Below are positions 1 through 10,323 of a stretch of 64,000 bases of DNA, one piece after another. Numbering within the stretch: the stretch's first letter is position 1; the number at the start of each line of letters is the position of its first letter. The stretch lies in the NCBI GenBank assembly GCA_021371935.1, contig JAJFVF010000007.1:1-64000 (forward strand), read 5' to 3'. The stretch is from a bacterium. GTDB lineage: Bacteria; Armatimonadota; UBA5829. Under the pieces are notes generated by a model that had not been told where the DNA came from, made no database searches, and saw only the letters and a list, made by a program, of their open reading frames with translations. Made by a program: the position numbers and the translations under genes.

Positions 1-2
1 TT

Positions 3-119
<117 letters not shown>

Positions 120-127
120 CTAAATTA

Positions 128-163
128 AGGGGTTGCTCCGATTTGGAGCAACCCCTGTATTAT
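128..163 (+). terminator. Rho-independent-like terminator after 5S rRNA
   Basis: A perfect 12-bp stem, AGGGGTTGCTCC (128-139) against GGAGCAACCCCT (145-156), encloses the 5-nt loop GATTT. The downstream tract is T-rich but has no long T-run. It sits about ten bases after the 5S gene. Confidence 0.85.
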
Positions 164-193
164 TCAACCTAAATTGTATATTGCACAATCGAT

Positions 194-886
194 TTATTTT
201 TTTATTATACGCCAGTAATAGAAATTCCGCTCTTGAGTCTTTGTCACGGTCATAAACGAGACATGACCATCGCAAAAACAGAAATTCCCACCTTTATTAG
301 ACCCGCTGGAGTGATAATACCAAAATTGTCCGACTGAACCCGTATCATCATTAGTCCAAGGTTCAGCAGACCAGTCGCCGTCCTTGTTTTCTGATACAAG
401 AATTGTTCTGCTTAATAGTGGAACACTTGTCAACTTCCTGTATCCAACATATGCAGAAGCATCATCTGTCATTGTGATATAGACATTGATACCATAATGA
501 CCAGTTATCAGTGGACCAGGCACTCCATTGACTTTTATTGAAGAATCGTTAATGCCTTGTATTGGAGCATATACCGGAATTGGGCACAAGAGCACCGAAT
601 GGTTTTTTAAGTATTTTTTTTCAAGCCTGGTGCGCCAAGTGCAAGTCAGCCAACTATTCATATTACTGTTATCTACATCCCATGCTGCTGGCGTATAGCC
701 ATTGTTATCGTCAACATACATGTTCATTGCTTTACTGATCTGAGACATATTGTTGAGACACTTAGTCTTGTTCGCAGTGTGCTTGGCTGATGTGTAAACA
801 GGAAACAGCATTGCTGCCAATATTGCTATAATGGCAATAACGACCAGCAGCTCGATCAGTGTGAAACCTTGATTCTCTCTCCCCAT
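194..886 (-). CDS. Pseudopilin with N-terminal methylation motif and CDGH C-terminus
   Basis: A 230-aa prepilin-like protein. After a short charged leader comes the prepilin peptidase site [10 protein letters not shown] (from about residue 7), then a hydrophobic helix to about residue 30. Near the end, FCDGHVSFM matches the CDGH motif typical of H-X9-DG-type pseudopilins of Planctomycetes and Armatimonadota. Such proteins are thought to be processed and displayed by a type II secretion or type IV pilus-like machine; substrate and role are unknown. It points toward the 5S gene and away from the glycosidase array. The start follows a weak AGGGATC element. It resembles the pseudopilin at 18295 in its N-terminal third only. 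Confidence 0.85.
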   Translation of the reverse strand: MGRENQGFTLIELLVVIAIIAILAAMLFPVYTSAKHTANKTKCLNNMSQISKAMNMYVDDNNGYTPAAWDVDNSNMNSWLTCTWRTRLEKKYLKNHSVLLCPIPVYAPIQGINDSSIKVNGVPGPLITGHYGINVYITMTDDASAYVGYRKLTSVPLLSRTILVSENKDGDWSAEPWTNDDTGSVGQFWYYHSSGSNKGGNFCFCDGHVSFMTVTKTQERNFYYWRIIKK

Positions 887-1227
887 CGTTGATCCCTATT
901 TTCGTGAACAATTGCCTGATTTGAGATATCAGACCGGCCCACCCGCAGTCCGAAAGGCCTGCCAGCAAGATCAGTGCTAATTACATGATGTGTTTGAATA
1001 TGTTTTATTGTGCTATAATACGATACAATTAGCGCATCAAATTGTGTATCAATGTATTATGGGTTGCTTGTAGCAAATTGTCAAGGGTCATTGTTTGTCG
1101 GCTTCAAACATATTGACAAAGCCTCAGCAATATGACACACTGAGAGAGCGGATAGGATTCCTGGCAGCGTAACAAGTTCGTGCAAGGCAATAATCTGCTG
1201 ATAACAAGCCCTACATGGAGGTATTTC
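887..1227. other. Intergenic region between pseudopilin and glycosidase array
   Basis: No gene is seen. The region holds an extended -10 (TGCTATAAT, 1011-1019) followed by a near-palindrome, and a TTGACA at 1113-1118 whose 17-bp-spaced partner is only CACACT. Immediately before the first glycosidase is the leader ACATGGAGGTATTTCGTGT, nearly the same as the leader of the sixth glycosidase at 14946. Confidence 0.6.
1011..1050 (+). promoter_or_regulatory. Extended -10 promoter with overlapping inverted repeat
   Basis: TG-C-TATAAT (1011-1019) is an extended -10 element; only weak -35 matches lie upstream. It is followed directly by GATACAATT (1022-1030) and its near-complement AATTGTGTATC (1040-1050), which would sit over the transcription start. 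This is a plausible operator for the glycosidase operon that begins at 1228. The function is inferred from position only. Confidence 0.45.
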
Positions 1228-4200
1228 GTGTATCGTCTTCTTTTCCTTCCCCTCATCTTATTTACTCTAATTACATGTGCACTGGGCGATGAAGTAAGTC
1301 TTTCATCTATCGACATCCAATCCATCCAACCAAATGTCAATCTGATTTCCAACGGCAGCTTCGAAGAGGTGGGTGCAGACGGCATGCCCAGCGGATGGCG
1401 ATGGAACAAGGGGGATGTCGATGCTTCCTGCATAGTCGACAAGACATCGGCTCTGGACGGACGAATATCTCTCAGGATAACAAACACCACTCCCGCCGAT
1501 GCTGGTATCAATGCTGATTTATCAATTTCCAAGCCAGTCGATCTTGAGCCGGGCAAACAATATACACTCAGCGCATGGACTAAGTCATATAATCCCGGTT
1601 TCACGCGGATATTCGGCAACGAGAATCTACAATATCGCATCATCATTCCCGCGACAAACGGCAAGTGGGAGCGCGTGTCGCTAACTTTCACTCCGACAGA
1701 AAAGGAAAGGAACTTTGAGATCAGTATACTCTCCAGGGGTGAGACGGACGGTATCTGGCTCGATGATATACGGCTTGAGCAGAGTGCGAGCGCATCTCTT
1801 GGGAATCCGAGTCTCGGTTCAAGCAAAGACATACGTCTATGTGCGGACAAAAGAGACGTAGAGATAATGACCGAGGGCGCTTTCAGTGTTCCCTTTTTAG
1901 TATATGCTTCCAGGGCTTTTTCTGGAGTAGTTAAGACTGACATGTCCGGCAAGCACTTTTCAAAGCATGTGGACATCAACCCGGGGTTCTCAAAGATAGT
2001 CATCAACGGTGTTTCGGAGAGTGCCGGCTATGGGACGAGGAAACTATCGCTGCGACTTCTTGAATCAAATAAACTGACAGCCTCAGCTTATGCTAATGTT
2101 CAATTCTTTTCGACACCATATGTAAAGTCCCGCCTGCAGGTTCTAAAACAGGAACTGTTATCTTTCAATTCAAAGCTCAAACAGCTAAAGGCTTGCAGGC
2201 AGGATATCTCATATCCTATGGTGAGCTACACGGTGCTGCAAAACTCAATCAACTATGCAATACCCGATGCGGATGCAGGCCGGATTAAGCGAGCGGTTTC
2301 GCAGCTTTCCGATATGGATCGAATTGAGAAGCAGTTAAAGGATGGCCTAAATCAGGCATTAGCAGGCAAGCTTGTATTTCCATCTGTCCCAAAGTGGACT
2401 GGTGATACCCGGCCTACCATAAAAGGAAGCTCATTTATTGCGCCGACAACCACCTTCGGCAACCCCGGAATCGAGATGCGTCCGGTCTTTTTCAATGGAT
2501 ATGGTCACTTTGCCCTTGCCCAATCGGACATAGGAATGTTTCCGAATATGGGGATAAACATCATCCAAATGGAAGCTGTGCCTATGGATGTTTTTAAGGA
2601 AGAGGGCAATCCCAAGAATCTCGGCCTCAATATTGCAAAGACTCTCGACAGGGCGCAGCAGGCAGGAGTAGCACTCAATCTACTCCTATCACCTCATTAT
2701 ATACCCAACTGGATGTTCACCAAGTATCCCGAACTGCGGAAAAAACGTGAGGGTTTCATTCAATATTGCACTCACTCTCCAAAAGGCATGGAACTGCTTA
2801 AGGAGCATATAGCACTAATAGTAAACCCGATCAAGGACAAGCCTGCGCTTCACAGCATATGTCTTTCCAATGAGCCTCGCAATGAGGAGGAGCCGTGCGA
2901 GTATGCGACGAGCGAATGGCGTATATGGCTCAAGGCTCGTCATGGTGACATTGATGTGCTCGATAGCCGCTGGGGAACGCAGTATGCAAGTTTTGACGAT
3001 ATAGAGCTGCCTGATCCTTTCAAGCTGGAACACGAAATCCCGACGCCCATGTGGTCCGACTACATCCGCTGGAACCAGGAGTTTTTCACGAGTTGGCACA
3101 AGATGCTGGCCGATGCTGTTCATGCCATTGCGCCGAATTTGCCGGTGCATTCCAAGGTTCAGTCGACGACCATGTGGACAACACCCGAGGTTATTTACGG
3201 CAACGATCCATATCTATATTCGTCAATTATGAATATAAGTGGCAACGACGGCATCAACATGTATACATACGGTGAGCAGCGGTTTGCCGGTGAGTGGCTC
3301 TCGAACGCTCTGACATACGATTTGCAGCGGTCGATGAAGGACGTTCCCATATACAATTCTGAGAATCATATAATGTGGGAATTTGATGAAAGGGAAGTTC
3401 CATCCCGACACATTCATACGGCGCTGTGGCAGCAGGCGATCCATGGCCAAAGTGCGACCACTCTATGGGTCTGGGAGACTGCAGATGCTCCAGATATTGA
3501 GGCGAGGCCGTTTTACGGTTGCATATTGTATCGGCCTGCGGACGCCAGGGCTGTCGGAATAGTCAATTGTGACCTGAACCGCGCCGCCAGAGAGGTCACG
3601 GCTCTGCAGGAGGCTCCTTTCCAGGTGGAAATTTTATATTCGACAAGCGCGATGGCATATCGCGAGAGGAGATATGAGCCATGTTTGAAGGACCTCTATA
3701 CTGCTCTGGACTTTTCTGGTGTCAAGGTAGGGTTTATTACTGAGAGGCAGTTGGAGAACGGCATTATGCCCAAGACATCGGTGCTCTTTGTGCCGGATGT
3801 CAGGCGTCTCTCGAATGCCGCATTTGAAGCTTTGAAGAATTACAAAGGGAAAGTAGTGATGCTTGGCGACCAGTCTCTCGGATTTGATGAATACGACAAA
3901 CCTAGGGTTGACCGGCTCTCATTCACATCAATACCTTATAACAAGACAACGACCATGTGCAATCTCTGGAAGTCGGTATCATCTGAATTGACAAACCTGG
4001 GTCTACGTCCTCGCATCGAGGTGCTGGATGAAAAGGGCGGATATGTATGGGGAGTGGAATGGCGTCAAGTCGATACATCCGACGGTACACTTATCAATAT
4101 GTGCAACTATCTGAATGAACCGGTAAAGATTAAGCTCTGTTCAAAAGGAAAAAGCGTAAAGGCCGTTGATGTGCTTAAGAGTAAAAGTGTATCGGGAGTA

Positions 4201-4251
4201 ATCAAGCTTCAGCCGCTCGAAACACGACTCCTTAGGGTGGTGGACAAATAA
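1228..4251 (+). CDS. Secreted GH42-like glycoside hydrolase, paralog 1 (with N-terminal carbohydrate-binding-like domain)
   Basis: A 1007-aa secreted protein. A signal peptide (residues 1-20) precedes a CBM4/9-like jelly roll (about 35-185, opening NLISNGSFEE), a small beta domain (about 200-290), a helical segment (about 300-390) and a clan GH-A barrel with GH42-like features such as RHGDIDVLDSRWGTQY. Candidate acid/base is E549 (LSNEPR) and candidate nucleophile E712 (NSENH). The C-terminal 250 residues resemble the GH42 trimerisation domain. GTG 1228 was preferred over an upstream GTG at 1180: GGAGG lies 6 nt before it, the signal peptide then starts cleanly, and the leader matches that of paralog 6. 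Beta-galactosidase is the nearest known activity; the true substrate is unknown. Confidence 0.78.
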   Translation: MYRLLFLPLILFTLITCALGDEVSLSSIDIQSIQPNVNLISNGSFEEVGADGMPSGWRWNKGDVDASCIVDKTSALDGRISLRITNTTPADAGINADLSISKPVDLEPGKQYTLSAWTKSYNPGFTRIFGNENLQYRIIIPATNGKWERVSLTFTPTEKERNFEISILSRGETDGIWLDDIRLEQSASASLGNPSLGSSKDIRLCADKRDVEIMTEGAFSVPFLVYASRAFSGVVKTDMSGKHFSKHVDINPGFSKIVINGVSESAGYGTRKLSLRLLESNKLTASAYANVQFFSTPYVKSRLQVLKQELLSFNSKLKQLKACRQDISYPMVSYTVLQNSINYAIPDADAGRIKRAVSQLSDMDRIEKQLKDGLNQALAGKLVFPSVPKWTGDTRPTIKGSSFIAPTTTFGNPGIEMRPVFFNGYGHFALAQSDIGMFPNMGINIIQMEAVPMDVFKEEGNPKNLGLNIAKTLDRAQQAGVALNLLLSPHYIPNWMFTKYPELRKKREGFIQYCTHSPKGMELLKEHIALIVNPIKDKPALHSICLSNEPRNEEEPCEYATSEWRIWLKARHGDIDVLDSRWGTQYASFDDIELPDPFKLEHEIPTPMWSDYIRWNQEFFTSWHKMLADAVHAIAPNLPVHSKVQSTTMWTTPEVIYGNDPYLYSSIMNISGNDGINMYTYGEQRFAGEWLSNALTYDLQRSMKDVPIYNSENHIMWEFDEREVPSRHIHTALWQQAIHGQSATTLWVWETADAPDIEARPFYGCILYRPADARAVGIVNCDLNRAAREVTALQEAPFQVEILYSTSAMAYRERRYEPCLKDLYTALDFSGVKVGFITERQLENGIMPKTSVLFVPDVRRLSNAAFEALKNYKGKVVMLGDQSLGFDEYDKPRVDRLSFTSIPYNKTTTMCNLWKSVSSELTNLGLRPRIEVLDEKGGYVWGVEWRQVDTSDGTLINMCNYLNEPVKIKLCSKGKSVKAVDVLKSKSVSGVIKLQPLETRLLRVVDK

Positions 4252-7200
4252 ATGACCAAAAGGATACTGCTGCCTGCGATTTTTTTGCTTTGCACATTAT
4301 GCTCGATGGCATACTGCGATGACGTGCGCCTTACGTCCGTGAAAGTGCAGACGGCTAAGGCTAATGCCAATCTGCTGTCCAACGGCGGCTTTGAGATTCT
4401 GGACGCTAACGGCATGCATTCAGGTTGGAACTGGGGCAAACACAACACTGACGCAACATGTGTCGTTGATGAGAGTTCGCCTTTTGACGGGCGGCGCTGC
4501 CTGAAGATAACCAACACTGTCCCATTGGAGCCGGGTCACACTGCGCTGTTGTCGATGGCTGAAGACATTGCGATCGAGCCGGGCAAGACCTATACTCTGA
4601 GCGCATGGGTCAAAACGAATGATGCGGTGCTCGGGTTTATCACAGGTGACAAAGCTTGGCGGTACCGTGCGATGCTGCCGAACACCAACGGCAAATGGAA
4701 GCCTGTGTCATTGACATTTACGGCGGACAATGCCGATAAGGCGTTCAATGTATGCGTGCAGATAGAGAGCCCGACGACTGGTCTATGGATTGATAACGTC
4801 AAGTTCGAAGAAGGCAGCTGTGCCACATACGATGCGCTGCCGGGTGGGTCGAGCGAATCGGTTGCGTTATGGCCTGAGAATAAGAATGTCGAGATGATGA
4901 CTGACGGCGCGTTCAGCGTGCCGTTTGCTCTCAAGGTCGCCAAGCCTTTTAAGGGCACGATTAATGTGAGCCTCTCTCAGCCCAAGAAGAGTATTACGCA
5001 GCGAGTGAGCCTGAAGCCTGGTGTCTATCAGGTTGTCGTAAACGGGGAATCAAATACCGCAGGATATCAGCCGAGGATAGTCAAAGTCAGTGCGATTAAG
5101 GGTAGGCATGAACTTGCTTCGGCTACGACAAGCGTGCAGTTCCATTCATATGCGTATACCAAGGCTCATCTGCAATCGTTGAAGCAGAAACTACCCACCC
5201 TTAAAGCGAATCTGGGTGAGCTGAAGAAGCGCGGGCAGGATGTGTCCTATCCTATGGTGAGCTATACCGTTCTGGAAAACTTTACGGGCTATGCCGAGCT
5301 TGATGCGGACAAGGACGAACTCAGGCGTGCAGTGCTGCAGCTTTATGATATGGAGAAGATGGAGTCACAGCTTGAGGAGCAGCTTTCTCAGGCTTTGGCG
5401 GGTAAACTCACATTTGCAGCAGTCCATCGCTGGACAGGGGATGCCCGTCCGGTTATCAAAAGCAGTTCGTTCATCGCGCCGACGGTGACGCCCGGCAAGC
5501 CCGGACGCGAGATGCGCCCCGTGTTTTTCACGGGCTACGGTCACTTCGGCCAGGTGCAGGCAGATATCGAGAAATTCCCCAACTACGGCATCAATATAGT
5601 TCAAATCATAGCAGGTCCATGGTGTGTATTCCCCGAGGAGGGCAGGGTCGATGCCGGTCATGCCGAGTCGATCAAGGAAGTAATGGATCGCGCTCAAAAG
5701 GCAGGGGTCGCAGCAAATGTGCTGATAAGCCTGCCTTGGATTCCAACGTGGGATGCAGCAAAGATACGTGCCCGCGGAGGTGACCCTGATCATTATCTGC
5801 GTTCACCAGAGTGTCGGGACTTTACCCTTGCTTATTTGCAGGAGCTGATCCCAGTCATAAAGGATCATCCGGCTCTGCACAGCATATGCCTGACAAACGA
5901 GCCGAGTTACAGGGACGATGCATCCGAGTATGCCGTTCGTGACTGGCATGCATATTTGGCCGAACGCCATGGTGATATCAATACTCTAAACAGCCGGTGG
6001 GGGACAAACTACTCGTGCTTTGAAGAGATCAAGCTGCCTTATATGGACAAAGATGCCAACAATCCTGCGGGCAGGCGACTTGATTGTGTCCGCTGGAACG
6101 ATGAATTTTTTGAGGGTTGGCACAAGTGGGTTGCCGATGCAATTCACAAGATTGCGCCTGATTTACCCGTGCATGCCAAGACACAGACCTTTACGATGCT
6201 GGATTATTCGTATGCAGATTACGGCAATGACGCCTATCTATACGGCCAGGCGACAGACATAAACGGCAACGACAGTATGAACTGGTACAGCTTTGGCGGC
6301 GGCGAGTTCGCGCAGGGCTGGATGCAGCATACCAGGGGTCATGACCTCCAGAGGTCGGTTAAGGATGCGCCTGTGTTCAATTCAGAGAACCATCCGATAG
6401 GCGATAAGGAGATCAGATATATTCCAGGCGAGCAGGTGCGCACAACCATCTGGCAGGAAGCCATCCATGGCCAGAGCGCCACAACCATATGGGTCTGGGA
6501 GCGCACATTCGATAGGCTCTATGACTTCGCCGGCAGCATAATGCACCGACCCGCATGCGCTGCAGCTGCTGGCTTGGTGAATCTGGACCTCAACCGTGCG
6601 GCATATGAAGTCACAGCTCTGCAGCAGTCTCCTGTGCAGGTTCAGATACTGCAAGACACCAGCGCATCGGTGCTGGATGGCGAAAGCTATGACACATGCT
6701 CGATCAAGACATATATGGCTCTGGGCTTTTGCGGCGTCAAGATAGGCTTCATCACTGAGAGGCAGTTGGAAGACGGCATATTGCCGAGCGCGCCGGTAGT
6801 TTTCGTGCCGAACGCCAGGCATTTGTCCGATTCGGCATTCCGCACACTGCAAAACTACAATGGCCGTGTGGTGATGGTTGGCGATGGGCTGCTTACATGT
6901 AATGAATATGGTCAGAGTAGGGAAGAGATGATTCCTGCGCGGATGATGTCGTATATCCCGACAAAGACAACTGCCCGCGACCTCTGGAAGCTGCTGCTTG
7001 CCAAACTGCCGCAGTGGGGCGTGAGCAACAAAATCGAAGTGACCGATGTAGATGGCAGCCCGGTTTGGGGAGTTGAATCCAAAGAGGCCGCTGTGGACGA
7101 TGGCACGGTGATCAACCTTTGCAATTATCTGAACAAGCCTGTCAGCGTCAGGCTCCGGTCAAAAGGAATTGATATACAAGCTTTGGATGTGCTTACAAGC

Positions 7201-7278
7201 CAGAAAGTATCAACTATTCGGCTTGAGGCTCTTGAATATAAACTGGTCAAAGTAAACAACAAAGCCCGCGGGATATGA
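4252..7278 (+). CDS. Secreted GH42-like glycoside hydrolase, paralog 2
   Basis: 1008 aa with the same layout as paralog 1: signal peptide (about 1-23), CBM-like domain opening NLLSNGGFEI, helical linker, GH-A barrel and GH42-like C-terminal domain. Candidate catalytic residues are E550 (LTNEPS) and E712 (NSENH). The ATG directly follows the stop of paralog 1, so translation is probably coupled. After NEP it reads SYRDDASEYA instead of the EEPC-YA found in paralogs 1, 3, 4 and 5, and the preceding loop (SLPWIPTW) also differs. It groups with paralog 6 in these features and may act on a different glycan. Confidence 0.76.
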   Translation: MTKRILLPAIFLLCTLCSMAYCDDVRLTSVKVQTAKANANLLSNGGFEILDANGMHSGWNWGKHNTDATCVVDESSPFDGRRCLKITNTVPLEPGHTALLSMAEDIAIEPGKTYTLSAWVKTNDAVLGFITGDKAWRYRAMLPNTNGKWKPVSLTFTADNADKAFNVCVQIESPTTGLWIDNVKFEEGSCATYDALPGGSSESVALWPENKNVEMMTDGAFSVPFALKVAKPFKGTINVSLSQPKKSITQRVSLKPGVYQVVVNGESNTAGYQPRIVKVSAIKGRHELASATTSVQFHSYAYTKAHLQSLKQKLPTLKANLGELKKRGQDVSYPMVSYTVLENFTGYAELDADKDELRRAVLQLYDMEKMESQLEEQLSQALAGKLTFAAVHRWTGDARPVIKSSSFIAPTVTPGKPGREMRPVFFTGYGHFGQVQADIEKFPNYGINIVQIIAGPWCVFPEEGRVDAGHAESIKEVMDRAQKAGVAANVLISLPWIPTWDAAKIRARGGDPDHYLRSPECRDFTLAYLQELIPVIKDHPALHSICLTNEPSYRDDASEYAVRDWHAYLAERHGDINTLNSRWGTNYSCFEEIKLPYMDKDANNPAGRRLDCVRWNDEFFEGWHKWVADAIHKIAPDLPVHAKTQTFTMLDYSYADYGNDAYLYGQATDINGNDSMNWYSFGGGEFAQGWMQHTRGHDLQRSVKDAPVFNSENHPIGDKEIRYIPGEQVRTTIWQEAIHGQSATTIWVWERTFDRLYDFAGSIMHRPACAAAAGLVNLDLNRAAYEVTALQQSPVQVQILQDTSASVLDGESYDTCSIKTYMALGFCGVKIGFITERQLEDGILPSAPVVFVPNARHLSDSAFRTLQNYNGRVVMVGDGLLTCNEYGQSREEMIPARMMSYIPTKTTARDLWKLLLAKLPQWGVSNKIEVTDVDGSPVWGVESKEAAVDDGTVINLCNYLNKPVSVRLRSKGIDIQALDVLTSQKVSTIRLEALEYKLVKVNNKARGI

Positions 7279-7287
7279 GGTGAAAAC

Positions 7288-10200
7288 GTGTACAAGCTTC
7301 TAGTTATCGCAACAATGTTGGCTACAGCATGCAGCTGTGTTTATGCAGACGATGTCAAGCTGTCGGCCATAAGTGTCAATCCAAACAGCATAAACGCCAA
7401 TCTGGTCACAAACGGCGGCTTCGAGCAGATCGTAGATAACTCTCTGCCGACCGGCTGGGGCTGGAACTCGAACAACACAGACGCAAGCTGTGTGGTGGAG
7501 ACCGGATCGGCTGCAAGTGGTCAAAAGTCACTGAAGTTCCTTAACACCACGCCTATGGAGGCTGCATACACCGCACTGTTGTCCGGGTCGGATGCGATAA
7601 AGATCGAGCCCGGTAAGCCCTATACAATCAGTGCATGGGCAAAGACGACCGAACCCGGCCTTGCTTCGATAATTACGGGCAATGCCTGGCAGTATAGGCT
7701 GACCCTTGAGTCGACAGGCGGCAAGTGGGAGCCTTTTTCGATGACGTTCGTTCCAGGTGATCTGAGCAAAGAGCTTAATATGTATTTTCAGATCGAGAGC
7801 GCGACAAGGGGCATATTGCTCGATGATGTGAAGCTCGAAGCCGGTCCGCGCGCCACATTTGCCGCTGTGCCCGATGAACTGCGGGGAAGCATCGGATTGT
7901 GGTCGGCGAGCCGCCATATGCAGGTGACGAGAGAAGGTAAGTTCACTGTTCCGTTTGTTCTTTACGTTCCCAAAGACATTTCCGGCATACTTGTAGCAAG
8001 CATCTCTACATCCAAATCACGCATCGACCGGTCGGTCAGCCTGAAGAGGGGCATATATCAGATAGATGTGGACGGTCTGGCTTCGAGCGCCAATTTTGAT
8101 CCGAGACAGGTCAATCTCCGCCTGGTCGAGGGAAATGCGCAGGTGGCCACCGCAAGTGCAAATGTCCGATTCTATTCCGCAAAATATGCGAAGGCATGCC
8201 TTGATGAGATAGACAGCAAACTGCCGGTCCTTAAGGCCGATCTGGAGCTTATTAAGGCCCGCGGCGAGGATGTATCATATCCTCAGGTCTCATACACCGT
8301 GCTCGAAAACTTCGTCGGCTATGCACGTGAGGACGATGAAAATGGCGATACCAGGCGTATGATCGAGCAGGCAGACGAGATGAGGACCATACTCACCTCT
8401 CTTGAGTCCGATATTTCCGATGCTCTCGCGGGCAAACTTACATTCCCCGCCGTTCCAAGATGGACAGGCGACACACGCCCGGTCGTGAAGGGCAGTTCAT
8501 TCATTGCTCCTACTACTACTCCCGGCAAGCCTGGCCGCGAGATACGTCCGGTGTTTTTCACCGGGTATGGTCACTTCGGCCAGGTCCAGAATGAGGTGGA
8601 GAAGTTTCCGTATTACGGCACGAATATCATACAGACCGAGACTGCTCCAAGTGATGTTTTCCCATCCGACGGGGTGGTCAACGACGGTCCCGCCCAGTCG
8701 ATGTTGAAACTGCTCGACCGTGGTCAAAAGGCCGGTGTGGCAGTCAATCTGCTTATCAGCCCGCACTATATGCCGCAGTGGGCGTATGAGAAATATCCCG
8801 ATCTGAAGAAGCAGCGCGAGAGCTTTATACAATATTGCACGCACGACCCGGACGGCCAGGCACTGCTCAAGAAGTATGTCTCGATCATTGTCACGCCGAT
8901 CAAGGATCACCCGGCTCTGCACAGCATATGCCTGTCCAACGAGCCGGTCAATGTCGAAGAACCGTGCGAATATGCCGCGAGTGAATGGCGCGCATGGCTA
9001 AAAAGTCGTCATGGCGATATAGCCACACTCAATTCCAGATGGAAGATGGATTACGCAAGTTTTGATGATGTAATGCTCCCCAACTTGTTTGCCGCGGATT
9101 GGAAGACCCCGACCGGCAGATGGGTAGACTTTGTCCGCTGGAACCAGGAGTTCTTCACCTCATGGCACAAGATGCTTGCCGACGCTGTCCATGCCATAGC
9201 GCCCAATGTTCCGGTCCATGCAAAGGCCATGACCTATACATTTTCTGATCCCAGCGGTGTCAAGTATGGCATCGATCCATATCTGATGAGTTCCATAAGC
9301 GACATCAACGGCAACGACACCATGGACTGGTGCAATTTCGGCCAAGGTGATTATGCGCAGGGCTGGATGACTCAGGCCAGAGGTTACGATCTTCAAAGGT
9401 CGGTCAAGGACGCCCCGGTTTTTAACTCCGAAAACCACATTATGGGCGACAGAGACACCAGATATGTCCCAGCTTCACAAGTCCGGTCATCGCTGTGGCA
9501 GGGGGCGGTTCACGGCCAAAGCGCCACCACAATATGGCTCTGGGAGCGCACGCTTGATCCTGACAGCGTTTTCTACGGAAACATAAAGGATCGTCCCGCC
9601 TGCGCAAAGGCTGTGGGGATCGTTAACTACGATCTGAACCGAGCAGCATATGAGGTCACTGCGATCCAGCAGGCCCCTGTTCAGGTGCAGATCCTGCATG
9701 GCATCAGTTCTCTCACCATTGACGGCGTTGACTATAGCACATGCGCGATGGAGCTTTATATGGCTCTGAGTTTCACCGGGGTAAAGATCGGTTTTGTGAC
9801 CGAGCGTCAGTTGGAGGATGGGATTGCTCCTACGGCACCTGTGCTGTTTATCCCCAACGCAAAATACTTGTCCGATTCGGCATTCAAGACATTGCAGAAA
9901 TATAAAGGCAAGCTGGTGACTTTGGGAGCCGATCCACTTGCGTATAACGAGTACAGCTCGCCAAGACAGACCAAGCTGCATGCTCAGAAAATCGACTACG
10001 TGCCGGGCAAGACTTACGCTGACGGCCTATGGACAACACTTCTGGCCAAGCTGCCTGACTGGAATATAAAGCCGCATGTCAAACTGACTGACTCCAAGGG
10101 CAGCCCTATATGGGGTGTGGAGTACCTCCAGGCAAATACTGCTGATGGAACCATAGTCAACCTCTGCAACTATCTCAATAACGCGGAGGATGTCAAGCTA

Positions 10201-10323
10201 TCGGTAAACGGTAAGACTGTCAAGGTGATAGATATACTCACCGGCAAGCCAGTCACAGGTGTCATAAATCTCCAGCCTCTCGAAGTCAGGCTGGTAAAGA
10301 TCGAACAGGTTGGAGGAAAATAA
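7288..10323 (+). CDS. Secreted GH42-like glycoside hydrolase, paralog 3
   Basis: 1011 aa, starting at GTG nine bases after paralog 2 with GAGGTG as ribosome site. Signal peptide (residues 1-21, ending VYA), CBM-like domain (NLVTNGGFEQ, about 35-185), a second beta domain, a helical segment with the shared SYPQVSYTVLENF motif, and the GH-A barrel. Candidate catalytic residues are E552 (LSNEPV) and E715 (NSENH). It belongs to the EEPC subgroup (NEPVNVEEPCEYA). The C-terminal domain with TERQLEDGI and the terminal LQPLEVRLVKI are shared across the array. Family placement rests on motif likeness. Confidence 0.76.
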   Translation: MYKLLVIATMLATACSCVYADDVKLSAISVNPNSINANLVTNGGFEQIVDNSLPTGWGWNSNNTDASCVVETGSAASGQKSLKFLNTTPMEAAYTALLSGSDAIKIEPGKPYTISAWAKTTEPGLASIITGNAWQYRLTLESTGGKWEPFSMTFVPGDLSKELNMYFQIESATRGILLDDVKLEAGPRATFAAVPDELRGSIGLWSASRHMQVTREGKFTVPFVLYVPKDISGILVASISTSKSRIDRSVSLKRGIYQIDVDGLASSANFDPRQVNLRLVEGNAQVATASANVRFYSAKYAKACLDEIDSKLPVLKADLELIKARGEDVSYPQVSYTVLENFVGYAREDDENGDTRRMIEQADEMRTILTSLESDISDALAGKLTFPAVPRWTGDTRPVVKGSSFIAPTTTPGKPGREIRPVFFTGYGHFGQVQNEVEKFPYYGTNIIQTETAPSDVFPSDGVVNDGPAQSMLKLLDRGQKAGVAVNLLISPHYMPQWAYEKYPDLKKQRESFIQYCTHDPDGQALLKKYVSIIVTPIKDHPALHSICLSNEPVNVEEPCEYAASEWRAWLKSRHGDIATLNSRWKMDYASFDDVMLPNLFAADWKTPTGRWVDFVRWNQEFFTSWHKMLADAVHAIAPNVPVHAKAMTYTFSDPSGVKYGIDPYLMSSISDINGNDTMDWCNFGQGDYAQGWMTQARGYDLQRSVKDAPVFNSENHIMGDRDTRYVPASQVRSSLWQGAVHGQSATTIWLWERTLDPDSVFYGNIKDRPACAKAVGIVNYDLNRAAYEVTAIQQAPVQVQILHGISSLTIDGVDYSTCAMELYMALSFTGVKIGFVTERQLEDGIAPTAPVLFIPNAKYLSDSAFKTLQKYKGKLVTLGADPLAYNEYSSPRQTKLHAQKIDYVPGKTYADGLWTTLLAKLPDWNIKPHVKLTDSKGSPIWGVEYLQANTADGTIVNLCNYLNNAEDVKLSVNGKTVKVIDILTGKPVTGVINLQPLEVRLVKIEQVGGK

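Noticed and set aside
1180-1227. Upstream in-frame GTG start for the first glycosidase
   Set aside because: The 16 extra residues precede the signal peptide, lack a ribosome site, and the leader aligned with paralog 6 puts the start at GTG 1228.
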